NCBI GenBank assembly: GCA_028707875.1
Contig: JAQWAC010000004.1
Span: 1-53,166 of the forward strand
Source of the DNA: Candidatus Peribacteraceae bacterium
Lineage (GTDB): Bacteria; Patescibacteriota; Gracilibacteria; Peribacterales; Peribacteraceae
Direction: 5' to 3'
Length of the DNA stretch: 53,166 bases
Part shown: positions 43,363-51,167 of the stretch, one piece after another
Numbering within the stretch: the first letter of the stretch is position 1
Layout of the letters: each line of letters starts with the position of its first letter
Notes under the pieces: generated by a model
Told to the model about the DNA's origin: nothing
Database searches by the model: none
What the model saw: only the letters and a program-made list of their open reading frames with translations
Translations under genes and position numbers: made by a program

Positions 43363-44550
43363 TTACCCTGCAACATTCACCGTGAACGTCGTCCCTTTGC
43401 CCTCTTCACTCTGCACGGCAATGGTCCAACCGTGCAATTCGACGATGCGCTTCGCGAGTGCCAGTCCGAGTCCGATGCCTCCTTTGGCTCTGGAAGGCTC
43501 CGCCTGATAGAAACGATCGAAAATATTCGGGAGATCTTTCTCCGGGATCCCGATGCCGGCATCCTGCACGGTGAGTGCATGCTTCGAGAGATTTACATGA
43601 ATCATGCCTCCGGCCGGCTTGCTGTACTTGATCGCATTGGAGATGAGATTGCCGATGAGCTGAGTCAGAAGCGCCGCATCACCTTGCACCGAGACCCCCT
43701 GCGCAATGGCTCCCTCGATCTGAATCTTCTTCTCCGCGGCGAGAGGGCGATGACGCTGAATGGAATCTTCGATGAGACCGGATAAATCGATCGTATCGGT
43801 TTCGATGACAAACTTGTCCAGCCGCGCGAGTTCCAGCAGCCGGTCCACGAGCACAACCGCCTTCTTCAGATCCTCCTTGGCCGAGAGAATCCCCTCCCGG
43901 TGCTTCTCCGTCCTGAGCGCAAGATCGAGAGAAGAGGAAAGTGCGGCGAGCGGCGTGCGTAATTCATGACTCGCGTCCTGCGTGAATTGTTCCAGACGCT
44001 CCATCATCTCTTCCGCCGGCTTCAGGCTTCTGCGTGCAAAGAAGAGGCCTACAAAATACACGAGAATGGAAATGATGACGCTGATAAGCAGATAGAGCAC
44101 AATGCGCATCGGAAGGTCCCGGCGCTGGAATTTTTCGGACGTGGCCACCTGCACATATCCCACAGTCTGCCCCTCATCGATGACCGACATCGTGAAGACC
44201 GCAAGCTGCTCGTCATCCACCTCAATCCGCCGCAATCCCCCTTCCGACTCAAACGGAATCGAGGAGAAAATGTCCCCTTCTCTGATCGTCTTCCCTTGTG
44301 CATCCGTGATGCGGATGCGGTCACGCATCATGGGGAATGAAGGCGGTCTGGGAAGTTGTGTGGGCTGGGAAGCATCCGATTTGATCTGTTGTGCGATAAG
44401 ACGGGCCTGCTCCTCCAGCCTGCGTCCCGCCTGCCGGCGTCCGTTCTCCACTTCCACCACAAGGAACACTGTTCCGTTGAAGAGGAACAGCAGAAAAACA
44501 AAGGCCGTGAACTGTAGTGCGATGTGATGGCTGATTTTCCGGAAGATCAT
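43363..44550 (-). CDS. Sensor histidine kinase
   Basis: 395 aa. Two membrane spans (about 11-32 and 149-171) enclose an extracytoplasmic sensor of ~115 residues. The H-box FTQDASHELRTPL places the phosphorylated His at 195, NLISNAIKYSKP is the N-box, and DAGIGIP and GGIGLGLALAKRIVELHG are the G-boxes. A full HAMP domain is not evident between TM2 and the H-box. The start overlaps the response regulator stop by 4 nt. The pair faces an efflux operon that it probably regulates. Confidence 0.95.
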   Translation of the reverse strand: MIFRKISHHIALQFTAFVFLLFLFNGTVFLVVEVENGRRQAGRRLEEQARLIAQQIKSDASQPTQLPRPPSFPMMRDRIRITDAQGKTIREGDIFSSIPFESEGGLRRIEVDDEQLAVFTMSVIDEGQTVGYVQVATSEKFQRRDLPMRIVLYLLISVIISILVYFVGLFFARRSLKPAEEMMERLEQFTQDASHELRTPLAALSSSLDLALRTEKHREGILSAKEDLKKAVVLVDRLLELARLDKFVIETDTIDLSGLIEDSIQRHRPLAAEKKIQIEGAIAQGVSVQGDAALLTQLIGNLISNAIKYSKPAGGMIHVNLSKHALTVQDAGIGIPEKDLPNIFDRFYQAEPSRAKGGIGLGLALAKRIVELHGWTIAVQSEEGKGTTFTVNVAG

Positions 44551-45218
44551 GCGTGCACTTCGGTAGGAATGAGATACCCCTTGCCGGGGACGGTCTCGAT
44601 CACGTTCTTCCCCAGTTTACGCCTCAGGTAGGCGATATGAACATCCACGGTTTGGGAAAACATCAGTTCCTCCCTGCCGCCCCACACGTGCTCGATGATG
44701 CAGGTCCGCTCCTGCGCCACGCCTTTGTTCCTGAGCAGGAATTCAAACAGCCCGTACTCCTTGGGGGAGAGCCCGATTTTTTTGCCGTCTTTGCGCACCT
44801 CGTGCGTGTTCGTATCGAGGGTGATATCCCCCGTCGTCAGGAGAGGACTCTTGTCCTCGCTTTTGCGTCGCAGGAGCGATCGCACGCGCGCGAGAAGTTC
44901 ATCAAGATCGAAGGGCTTGGCCAGATAATCATCCGCGCCGATGTTAAGCCCGTGCACGATCTCCTGCTGCTTGGTGCGCGCGGTGAGCATGAGAATCGGC
45001 ATGTTCTTCTTCTGCTGCCGCAACATGGTGCAGATCAGGTAGCCGTCCATGCCGGGGAGATTGATATCGAGGATGATGAGATCCGTCTCCTGTGTCATCG
45101 CTTTTTCGAAACCTTCTTTCCCGTCGTGAGCCACGGTCACGGCGTAGTGCTCCAACTCCAAAAACTGTCTGATGTTATCCGCGAGCTTCTCCTGATCTTC
45201 GATAATGAGAATATGCAT
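44547..45218 (-). CDS. OmpR/PhoB-family response regulator
   Basis: 223 aa. The receiver domain has acidic pair ED (7-8), phosphorylation site Asp51 (LIILDINLPGMDGY), Thr79 (MLTART) and Lys near 101 (AKPFDLDELL). The C-terminal winged helix of Trans_reg_C type ends with VDVHIAYLRRKLG and TVPGKGYLIP. ATG 45218 has TACCTT 7 nt upstream. It shares an intergenic region with the efflux operon, which contains two pairs of CTTAA half-sites. Confidence 0.96.
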   Translation of the reverse strand: MHILIIEDQEKLADNIRQFLELEHYAVTVAHDGKEGFEKAMTQETDLIILDINLPGMDGYLICTMLRQQKKNMPILMLTARTKQQEIVHGLNIGADDYLAKPFDLDELLARVRSLLRRKSEDKSPLLTTGDITLDTNTHEVRKDGKKIGLSPKEYGLFEFLLRNKGVAQERTCIIEHVWGGREELMFSQTVDVHIAYLRRKLGKNVIETVPGKGYLIPTEVHA

Positions 45219-45258
45219 AAGAAAGAAGGTATGAGGACATCACAATAGAATCAGGTGA

Positions 45259-45274
45259 TTAAGGGGAGGTTAAG
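45259..45274 (-). promoter_or_regulatory. Response-regulator box 1 (facing the two-component operon)
   Basis: On the minus strand CTTAA-N6-CTTAA has an 11-bp period, the usual half-site spacing of OmpR/PhoB-family proteins. It lies upstream of the response regulator gene, which suggests autoregulation. Confidence 0.55.
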
Positions 45275-45311
45275 AAACAGTGAATATATCGTAACAACGG
45301 ACAGTCTATGC

Positions 45312-45359
45312 CTTAATCCCCCCTTAACCATCGCCCTATAAACTCATTCATGGTACAAT
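45312..45359 (+). promoter_or_regulatory. Response-regulator box 2 and extended -10 of the efflux operon
   Basis: CTTAA repeats at 45312-45316 and 45323-45327 (11-bp period) lie directly upstream of a promoter with an extended -10 TGGTACAAT (45351-45359) and no recognisable -35 (tcgccc). This is the layout of an activator-dependent promoter. Confidence 0.6.
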
Positions 45360-45381
45360 GTTTTACTTATATGACAACTCT

Positions 45382-45771
45382 ATGAAAAATTTTCACCTTT
45401 CCTCATTCATCCTCGGTCTGATCTCGGGCGCTCTCGTCCTCTTCCTCATCGTCGGGGGTAAGCAGCTTCTATGGCCGTCACAAACCGTCACCACAAATGC
45501 CGGTACATGGCAACAGCAGCAGGGAAACTCCGGACAAAACACCGCTCGTATGGCACAGCGACTCGGCATGACGCAGGATGAGCTGCAGAAGGCGCTCGCA
45601 AGCGGAAAGACAATTCAGGAGATCGCAAAGGAAAAGCGCATCGAATTGCCGGCGGGAGGATTCGGACAACGCAACGGAACCGCAAGCGGCGGCACTCTCC
45701 CGCGGAGTTCGAGCGGATCGTCTTTTTCCTCCGCTACTTCTTCGACTCAGGCTTCCTCCGTTCACCCATGA
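45382..45771 (+). CDS. Small membrane-anchored protein with helical repeat motif
   Basis: 129 aa. One N-terminal span (FILGLISGALVLFLIVGG), a Gln/Asn-rich linker, a helical motif RLGMTQDELQKALASGKTI followed by QEIAKEKRI, of the kind found in DUF2680-like and related small extracytoplasmic proteins, and a Ser/Gly-rich tail. ATG 45382 is used because the track's ATG (45358) overlaps the -10 box. First gene of the efflux operon; the stop overlaps the HlyD gene by 4 nt. It may sense or scaffold at the membrane. Confidence 0.65.
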   Translation: MKNFHLSSFILGLISGALVLFLIVGGKQLLWPSQTVTTNAGTWQQQQGNSGQNTARMAQRLGMTQDELQKALASGKTIQEIAKEKRIELPAGGFGQRNGTASGGTLPRSSSGSSFSSATSSTQASSVHP

Positions 45772-47603
45772 CGATTTCCTCGCTGTCCTCATCCGTTCGC
45801 GCCCGTCTCGCAACTTCCCCGCGACTGCAGGCCTTCCTGCAAAAAATATCGCTCCGAAGTTACATCATCGGTCTCGTAACCTCCCTCTTCCTCGGAGGCG
45901 GCTACCTCGCATTCGCCCAGGGAAGCGGCTCGCAAGTCGCCGCACAAACCTACGTCGGCGTGGAGAAGAGAACGATTGTAACGGGCGTAAAAGCCGTCGG
46001 AAAAGTGACGTTCGCAAGCGAGCAGCAGCTTAAGTTCAACCAGAAAGGCACGGTCGCAAAAGTGAACTTCAAGGAGGGGGACGCGGTGAAGCAGGGGCAG
46101 GTCATCGCGGAGCTTGATAAAGTCTCGGCCTCCGCGGACGTGCGGTCGGCACGGCTCGGCATCGGTGCGAGTCAATTGCAATTGCAGCAGCTGGAAGCGG
46201 ACCGCGAGAAACAGGTGCTGTCCGCGCAGAACGCCGTTGCCTCCGCGTCGCGTCAGGTCGTTCAATCGATGCAGGATCTGACGAAAACACGCGAAACGGA
46301 ATTGCAGTCGCTGGCTTCCACGGCGCAGGACACCCTCGTCTCCGGAGAGAAGCTTCTGGACTCGTACTACAGCACCCTCACGCGTGATTCTTCCGCCCGC
46401 CCGCCCAATTACGACACCACGTTTGAAATCAATCGCCTGCTCTACAGGGACTGGATGGTGAAGGAGCAAGTGGATTTGTCCTACCGTGACGCCGTCAATC
46501 AGGCGGAGACCATGCACGGCAAATACGGAACGAGCCTGAACTCGGAACGGAACCCGCAGGTCATTCTCCAGGCACTCAATGACGCCCAGTCACTCGCGAA
46601 AACTCTTCAGAACCTCGGAGAACAGGCGTATTCCCTGATGCAGGGGGCGTCGACGGATTCCATCACCTTCACGGTCGATGATCTCAATACGCTCAGAGGC
46701 ACAATCAATACCGACAGAGCCACCGCTGCGGGACTCGTGAATGATGTGCTCACGGCGAAGGCGAACCTCGCCGCGCTCACCGAGAAGGGTAACAGCATCC
46801 CCAGCGTGACCCTGCAGGTGAAGGAGAACACGGTGGCATCGAATGAGGAGGACAGAAAAGTGAAGGAGGCCACCCTCAAGAGCACACTGGCCGATCTCGA
46901 CATTGCGATTCAGCTCAAGCAAAACGATATCGCCCAGAAGTCGGCCTCGCTCACCAAGCTCAATAAAACACTGGATGATTATCGCCTCGTTGCTCCGTTC
47001 GACGGCGTGATTACGCATCTGGACTACAAGGTCGGTGATAACCTGCTCGATACGGGGGATACGGAATCCCTCACGTTGCAGAATCTGGATTTCCTCCTGA
47101 TCACGATCCCTCTCGATCAGGTGGATGTCGTTCGCATCCGTAAGGACATGCCTGCGAGCATCGTGTTCGACGCCGTCCCCGGACAGACGTTCCAGGGCGT
47201 GATCGACAAAATCGATTCCACGGCCATCACGACATCGGGTGTCGTGTCCTACAACGTCTCCATCCGCATGCCGACTCCCGCGGGACTCAATATCCTCTCG
47301 GGCATGACGGCAACGGTGCAGATTGAAACAGCAAGGAAGGAGGGCGTTCTCGCCGTTCCGAATCTCGCTCTGCGAACTCAAAAAGGAAGTACGTCCGTGC
47401 AGAAGTCCACTGGAGAGACCGTGCAGGTCACGACAGGCATCACGGACGGCCGCTACACGGAGATCGTTTCAGGATTGAGCGAGGGCGACAGCATTCTCTC
47501 GGTGAACCTGGGAACCTCCAACTCCTCCAGCAGTGCCAATGCGCAACAAGTAATGCGCGGCCTCGGCGGCCTCACCGGTGGCGGAGGCCCCCCCGGAAGA
47601 TAA
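45768..47603 (+). CDS. HlyD/MacA-like efflux adaptor
   Basis: 611 aa. An N-terminal span (YIIGLVTSLFLGGGYLAFA), a biotinyl-lipoyl-like half (VNFKEGDAVKQGQVIAELD), a long helical hairpin of about 290 residues, the second lipoyl half (LVAPFDGVITHLDYKVGDNL), a beta-barrel and a Gly/Ser-rich C-terminal tail. It should connect the MacB-type transporter to the outside. The hairpin is longer than in usual MacA proteins. Overlaps neighbours on both sides. Confidence 0.87.
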   Translation: MTISSLSSSVRARLATSPRLQAFLQKISLRSYIIGLVTSLFLGGGYLAFAQGSGSQVAAQTYVGVEKRTIVTGVKAVGKVTFASEQQLKFNQKGTVAKVNFKEGDAVKQGQVIAELDKVSASADVRSARLGIGASQLQLQQLEADREKQVLSAQNAVASASRQVVQSMQDLTKTRETELQSLASTAQDTLVSGEKLLDSYYSTLTRDSSARPPNYDTTFEINRLLYRDWMVKEQVDLSYRDAVNQAETMHGKYGTSLNSERNPQVILQALNDAQSLAKTLQNLGEQAYSLMQGASTDSITFTVDDLNTLRGTINTDRATAAGLVNDVLTAKANLAALTEKGNSIPSVTLQVKENTVASNEEDRKVKEATLKSTLADLDIAIQLKQNDIAQKSASLTKLNKTLDDYRLVAPFDGVITHLDYKVGDNLLDTGDTESLTLQNLDFLLITIPLDQVDVVRIRKDMPASIVFDAVPGQTFQGVIDKIDSTAITTSGVVSYNVSIRMPTPAGLNILSGMTATVQIETARKEGVLAVPNLALRTQKGSTSVQKSTGETVQVTTGITDGRYTEIVSGLSEGDSILSVNLGTSNSSSSANAQQVMRGLGGLTGGGGPPGR

Positions 47604-47628
47604 AGATGATCGGATTGAAAGAAAGCCT

Positions 47629-48393
47629 ATGATTCAGCTCAAGAACATCTTCAAGGCCTATCCCCTCGGACACGAAAGCCTCGTGGTACTCAAGGGGATC
47701 TCCCTCTCGATCAATGTGGGGGAATTCGTCGCGATCATGGGCCCTTCCGGATCCGGAAAATCCACACTTATGAACATCATCGGACTTCTGGATACCCCCA
47801 GCGACGGCTCTTACATGTTGGAAAAGAAAGAAGTGGCGAATCTGAGCGAGAATGAGCAGGCGGATGTCCGGAGCAAGCGCATCGGCTTCGTCTTCCAGCA
47901 ATTCAATCTTCTGCCGCGCATGGATGCCCTGCGCCAGGTCATGCAACCGCTCCTGTATCAAGGATGGTCGCGTGCGGAATCGGAAAAGAAGGCACGCGAG
48001 TCGCTCCACATCGTGGGGCTCTCGGAACGTATTTCACATAATCCGAATGAGCTCTCCGGCGGGCAGCAACAGCGCGTCGCCATCGCTAGGGCATTGGTCA
48101 CGAATCCCGCGATCATCCTCGCCGATGAGCCCACGGGGGCACTGGATACGCAGACGGGACATGAAGTCATGGATATCCTCACCGCTCTCAGCAATCAGGG
48201 GAAAACAATCGTCATGGTAACGCATGAGCCCAGAGTCGCGGCCTTCGCCCACAGAACCATCCGTATCGAAGACGGGCTTATTCAGCCAGCTTCGCCCCAT
48301 GATGGGCTTCGCCGTGCCGACCCTTCCATTCACCCCTCAGTGCCGGCTGCCACGGCGAAGCGCAGCGGAGCAGGGCAAGCTCAAAAATCATGA
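47629..48393 (+). CDS. MacB/LolD-type ABC transporter ATPase
   Basis: 254 aa. Walker [10 protein letters not shown] (38-46), Q-loop FVFQQFNLL, signature [15 protein letters not shown] (142-156), Walker [11 protein letters not shown] and switch His in VMVTHEPR (199). ATG 47629 is the normal start; the track start adds residues from the end of the HlyD frame. The last ~35 residues (from about 220) are not family sequence and contain a REP-like hairpin in the DNA, so the tail looks derived from a repeat. Confidence 0.93.
   Translation: MIQLKNIFKAYPLGHESLVVLKGISLSINVGEFVAIMGPSGSGKSTLMNIIGLLDTPSDGSYMLEKKEVANLSENEQADVRSKRIGFVFQQFNLLPRMDALRQVMQPLLYQGWSRAESEKKARESLHIVGLSERISHNPNELSGGQQQRVAIARALVTNPAIILADEPTGALDTQTGHEVMDILTALSNQGKTIVMVTHEPRVAAFAHRTIRIEDGLIQPASPHDGLRRADPSIHPSVPAATAKRSGAGQAQKS
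48289..48312 (+). repeat. REP-like hairpin inside the ABC ATPase 3' end
   Basis: GC-TTC-GCCC-CATGAT-GGGC-TTC-GC has the same stem, internal loop, stem plan as the hairpins beside the tRNAs, here with a TTC/TTC loop, and is read through as coding sequence. Confidence 0.45.
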
Positions 48394-49622
48394 ATATCCT
48401 TGAGAACATCCTCAACGCGCTCGGGGCGATCGGAAGCAATAAGATGCGATCCGCCCTCACCATGCTCGGCATCATCATCGGTGTCGCCTCGGTCGTCCTG
48501 ATGATCGCCATCGGACAGGGAGCGCAGCGCAGCGTCACCTCGCGCATTCAGAGTCTGGGAACCAATCTCCTCTCCATATCACCGGGAAGCCCCAACCAGA
48601 CCAATGTCCGCTTCGGAGGCGGGGGGAGCGGCGGAGCGGCGAGCACATCTCTCAACGAATCGGATGTCGCCGCCATCCAGGAATTTGTGACGGGGCTCAA
48701 CGGAATCGCCCCCGAACTTCGCGGCAGGAGTCAGGTGATCGTCGGGAATCTGAATGCCTCCACCTCGGTCGTAGGGACGACGCCCGACTATATGACAGTC
48801 CGCAACGCCCCGCTCTCCTACGGCAATTTCATTACGGATGATGATGTCACGAATGTCGCGGAAGTGGCCGTGCTCGGCCAGCAGGTCGTCACGAATCTCT
48901 TCCCCGGAGAAACGGATGTCGCGGGGAAGGACATCCGCATCGGAAACAACATTTTCACCGTCATCGGCGTCCTGCAGTCGAAGGGACAGCAGGCGGGTCA
49001 GAGTCAGGACGACATGATCATCATCCCGCTCTCGACGATGCAGCAGCGCATCACGGGACAGGACATTGTGACGTCGATCAACGTCTCCGTCACCGATGCA
49101 ACCGCCATGGACCGGGTCCAACAGGAAATCACTGCCGTCCTCCTGAACGCCCATCGCATCACCGACACTGCAAAACAGGACTTCACCGTTCTCAATCAGG
49201 CGGACGCGGTGCAGACGCTCAATCAGGTCACGCAAGTATTCACACTGCTGCTGGGCGGAATCGCGGCCATTTCGCTCCTCGTCGGCGGGATCGGCGTCAT
49301 GAACATCATGCTCGTCTCCGTCACGGAACGGACGCGTGAAATCGGCATCCGCAAGGCCATCGGTGCCAAGAAGCGCGATATCATGACGCAATTCCTCGTG
49401 GAATCGACCGTCCTGAGCTTCTTCGGGGGCGCCATTGGCATCCTGATCAGCTTCGGAGGATCATGGATCGTGAAAACCTACTTCAGTCTGGATGCCTCTA
49501 TTCTGTTTTCCTCCGTCCTGCTCGCCTTCGGATTCTCCGTGGCGGTAGGGATCTTCTTCGGCATGCTGCCGGCATGGAAAGCTGCCAAATTGCGACCTAT
49601 CGAAGCACTCCGGTATGAATGA
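48390..49622 (+). CDS. MacB-type ABC transporter permease
   Basis: 410 aa. One N-terminal span (SALTMLGIIIGVASVVLMIAIG), a large extracytoplasmic MacB periplasmic-core domain (about 45-270), then three C-terminal spans with VGGIGVMNIMLVSVTERTREIGIRKAIGAK, the FtsX-type coupling helix, and the closing LPAWKAAKLRPIEALRYE. Overlaps the ATPase by 4 nt. With the HlyD protein it forms a tripartite-like efflux pump for lipids, peptides or antibiotics. Confidence 0.95.
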   Translation: MNILENILNALGAIGSNKMRSALTMLGIIIGVASVVLMIAIGQGAQRSVTSRIQSLGTNLLSISPGSPNQTNVRFGGGGSGGAASTSLNESDVAAIQEFVTGLNGIAPELRGRSQVIVGNLNASTSVVGTTPDYMTVRNAPLSYGNFITDDDVTNVAEVAVLGQQVVTNLFPGETDVAGKDIRIGNNIFTVIGVLQSKGQQAGQSQDDMIIIPLSTMQQRITGQDIVTSINVSVTDATAMDRVQQEITAVLLNAHRITDTAKQDFTVLNQADAVQTLNQVTQVFTLLLGGIAAISLLVGGIGVMNIMLVSVTERTREIGIRKAIGAKKRDIMTQFLVESTVLSFFGGAIGILISFGGSWIVKTYFSLDASILFSSVLLAFGFSVAVGIFFGMLPAWKAAKLRPIEALRYE

Positions 49623-49631
49623 CCGGCCGAT

Positions 49632-49714
49632 TGCCTGCCCGCCGTAGCTCTGCAGGTGCAAGAACTGCAGCCGAAAATCGTTTGGCAAAACCTCAGAGGC
49701 GAAGGCGGGAGGCA
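49632..49714. terminator. Long REP-like hairpin after the efflux operon
   Basis: TGCCT(g)CCCGCC pairs with GGCGGG(a)GGCA around a GTA/GAA internal loop and further inner stems, 10 nt after the MacB-type stop codon. It probably ends the efflux operon, although there is no strong U run. Confidence 0.5.
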
Positions 49715-49734
49715 TTGCGCTATGAATAATCGCT

Positions 49735-49764
49735 TTGACATGGCGACTCCCGCAGTCCTAGCAT
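49735..49764 (+). promoter_or_regulatory. asd promoter
   Basis: TTGACA (49735-49740), 18-nt spacer, TAGCAT (49759-49764). The first leader peptide ATG (49773) is 8 nt downstream, at the expected transcription start. Confidence 0.6.
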
Positions 49765-49772
49765 GGTTGCAT

Positions 49773-49829
49773 ATGACCCGTGCCCGCATCACCACCGTGA
49801 CCACCAAGCGCGCCCCCGAGGCGAGCTGA
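49773..49829 (+). CDS. Threonine-rich leader peptide 1 of asd attenuator
   Basis: 18 codons: MTRARITTVTTKRAPEAS, with Thr at 2, 7, 8, 10 and 11. Too short for the ORF track. It begins at the predicted start of transcription and its stop TGA sits on the first strand of the antiterminator (GAGGTTTGC, 49828-49836). A ribosome stalled at Thr codons would leave that strand free; one reaching the stop would cover it. This is the logic of the enteric thr leader. Confidence 0.68.
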   Translation: MTRARITTVTTKRAPEAS

Positions 49830-49851
49830 GGTTTGCGTGTGTGATCAGTCC

Positions 49852-49878
49852 AAGCAACCCCGGCAGGTTGCTTTTTTT
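49852..49878 (+). terminator. Attenuator terminator 1
   Basis: AAGCAACC/GGTTGCTT stem with 6-nt loop, then a run of seven T. The AGCAACC strand can instead pair with upstream GGTTTGC. Confidence 0.75.
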
Positions 49879-49901
49879 GTATTCCTTTTCCCCCTCTTCC
49901 G

Positions 49902-49952
49902 ATGGACGAGACCCGCACCACCGCGACGAAGACAACCACGAAGCCGCCCTGA
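49902..49952 (+). CDS. Threonine-rich leader peptide 2 of asd attenuator
   Basis: 16 codons: MDETRTTATKTTTKPP, seven of them Thr. It starts 129 nt after leader 1 and has no SD; a pyrimidine-rich tract lies before it, as before asd. Its stop (49950-49952) is 7 nt before the antiterminator strand CTGAGGTTTG (49960-49969), which pairs with CAACCTCAG (49985-49993). Confidence 0.68.
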   Translation: MDETRTTATKTTTKPP

Positions 49953-49983
49953 AGCATGGCTGAGGTTTGCGTACGTGATTCAC

Positions 49984-50008
49984 ACAACCTCAGCCGGGGT
50001 TGTTTTTT
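49984..50008 (+). terminator. Attenuator terminator 2
   Basis: ACAACC/GGTTGT stem followed by a run of six T, 22 nt before the asd ATG. The ACAACC strand is shared with a 9-bp antiterminator. Confidence 0.75.
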
Positions 50009-50029
50009 ATTTCCCTTTCCCTTCTTCCC

Positions 50030-51112
50030 ATGAGATACCGTCCTTCTTCCCCGCCCGATGGCGGGCGCATCCCCGTCACGATCCTCGGTGCCACGGGCGC
50101 CGTGGGGCAGCGCTTCGTTGAGCGTTTGGCCCGCCATCCGTGGTTCCGCATCGCTTCGCTCTGCGCATCGAATCGCTCGGCGGGCAACACCTATCAACAA
50201 GCAACCGATTGGATTATGGATTCCCCGATTCCGCCGAATATCGCCGGAATGCAGGTGCGGGAATGCACGCCCGATGTGCCCGGCTCCATCGCATTCTCCG
50301 CGCTGGATTCATCGGTTGCGGGAGAGCTGGAAGAGACCTTTGCGGAAAACGGCTACGCCGTCGTCTCCAACGCCCGCAATCATCGCATGGATCCGGATGT
50401 GCCGCTGCTCATCCCGGAAGTGAACAGCGATCACCTGCGTATCATCCGTCAGCAACGTTACGAAGCCGGCTGCATCATCACGAATCCCAACTGTTCCACC
50501 GTGGGCATCGTGATGGCCCTCAAGCCTCTTTTGGATAAATTCGGCATCGAGCTCGTGGATGTCACGACGCTGCAAGCCGCATCGGGCGCGGGCAATCCCG
50601 GCGTCTCCAGCAACCGCCTGATCGATAACACCATCCCGACGATCGACGGCGAAACGGCCAAAATAGAAACGGAACCCCTGAAGCTGCTCGGAGAATTCCG
50701 TGACGGCGCCATCCATCCGGCGGACATGCGGATCAGCGCGCAGGTGAACCGCGTTCCCGTGCGCGACGGCCACACCGCCAACATCAAGCTCAAACTGCGC
50801 GCCCACGCGTCTCCGGAGGACGTCCGGCAGGCTCTGGAGGCCTACGAGAGCCCTCTGGCCTCTCTGAACCTCCCCTCGGCGCCCGGAAGGCCTCTGAGAA
50901 CGTCCAGAGACCCCTCATTCCCCCAGCCGTACTTCCACCGCAATGCGGGCGGCGGCATGGCCGTGAGTGTCGGACCCGTGACCCCCTGCAACGTGCTGGA
51001 TTATAAATTCGCCGTCCTCTCGCACAACACCGTCCGTGGAGCGGCCGGAGCGGCCATCCTCAATGCGGAGCTGCTCGTCAGGAGCAAGCTGCTCTCACTT
51101 CTCAGACAGTGA
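50030..51112 (+). CDS. asd: Aspartate-semialdehyde dehydrogenase, archaeal/fungal-type
   Basis: Reduces aspartyl phosphate to aspartate semialdehyde, the branch to Thr, Met, Lys and diaminopimelate. VTILGATGAVGQRFVERLARHPWF is the NADP-binding start, IITNPNCSTVG carries catalytic Cys155, LQAASGAGNPG and RVPVRDGHTANI (His248) complete the active site. 360 aa, in the longer subgroup common in archaea and yeasts. ATG 50030 is used; the track's start (50000) lies in the terminator. Two Thr-codon attenuators precede it. Confidence 0.95.
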   Translation: MRYRPSSPPDGGRIPVTILGATGAVGQRFVERLARHPWFRIASLCASNRSAGNTYQQATDWIMDSPIPPNIAGMQVRECTPDVPGSIAFSALDSSVAGELEETFAENGYAVVSNARNHRMDPDVPLLIPEVNSDHLRIIRQQRYEAGCIITNPNCSTVGIVMALKPLLDKFGIELVDVTTLQAASGAGNPGVSSNRLIDNTIPTIDGETAKIETEPLKLLGEFRDGAIHPADMRISAQVNRVPVRDGHTANIKLKLRAHASPEDVRQALEAYESPLASLNLPSAPGRPLRTSRDPSFPQPYFHRNAGGGMAVSVGPVTPCNVLDYKFAVLSHNTVRGAAGAAILNAELLVRSKLLSLLRQ

Positions 51113-51121
51113 TGTCTTGAA

Positions 51122-51153
51122 AAAACCCCTCCCGATTCCTCGGAAGGGGTTTT
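51122..51153. terminator. Bidirectional terminator between asd and the surface-protein gene
   Basis: AAAACCCCT/AGGGGTTTT with inner CCGA-TTCC-TCGG. A and T runs on both sides let it work for both convergent genes. Confidence 0.8.
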
Positions 51154-51167
51154 GATGTGCGAAGAAA

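Noticed and set aside
49763-49963. 66-aa ORF MVAYDPCP... across the attenuator
   Set aside because: It crosses the first terminator in another frame; the Thr-rich short frames fit the promoter, the stop positions and the duplicated module better.
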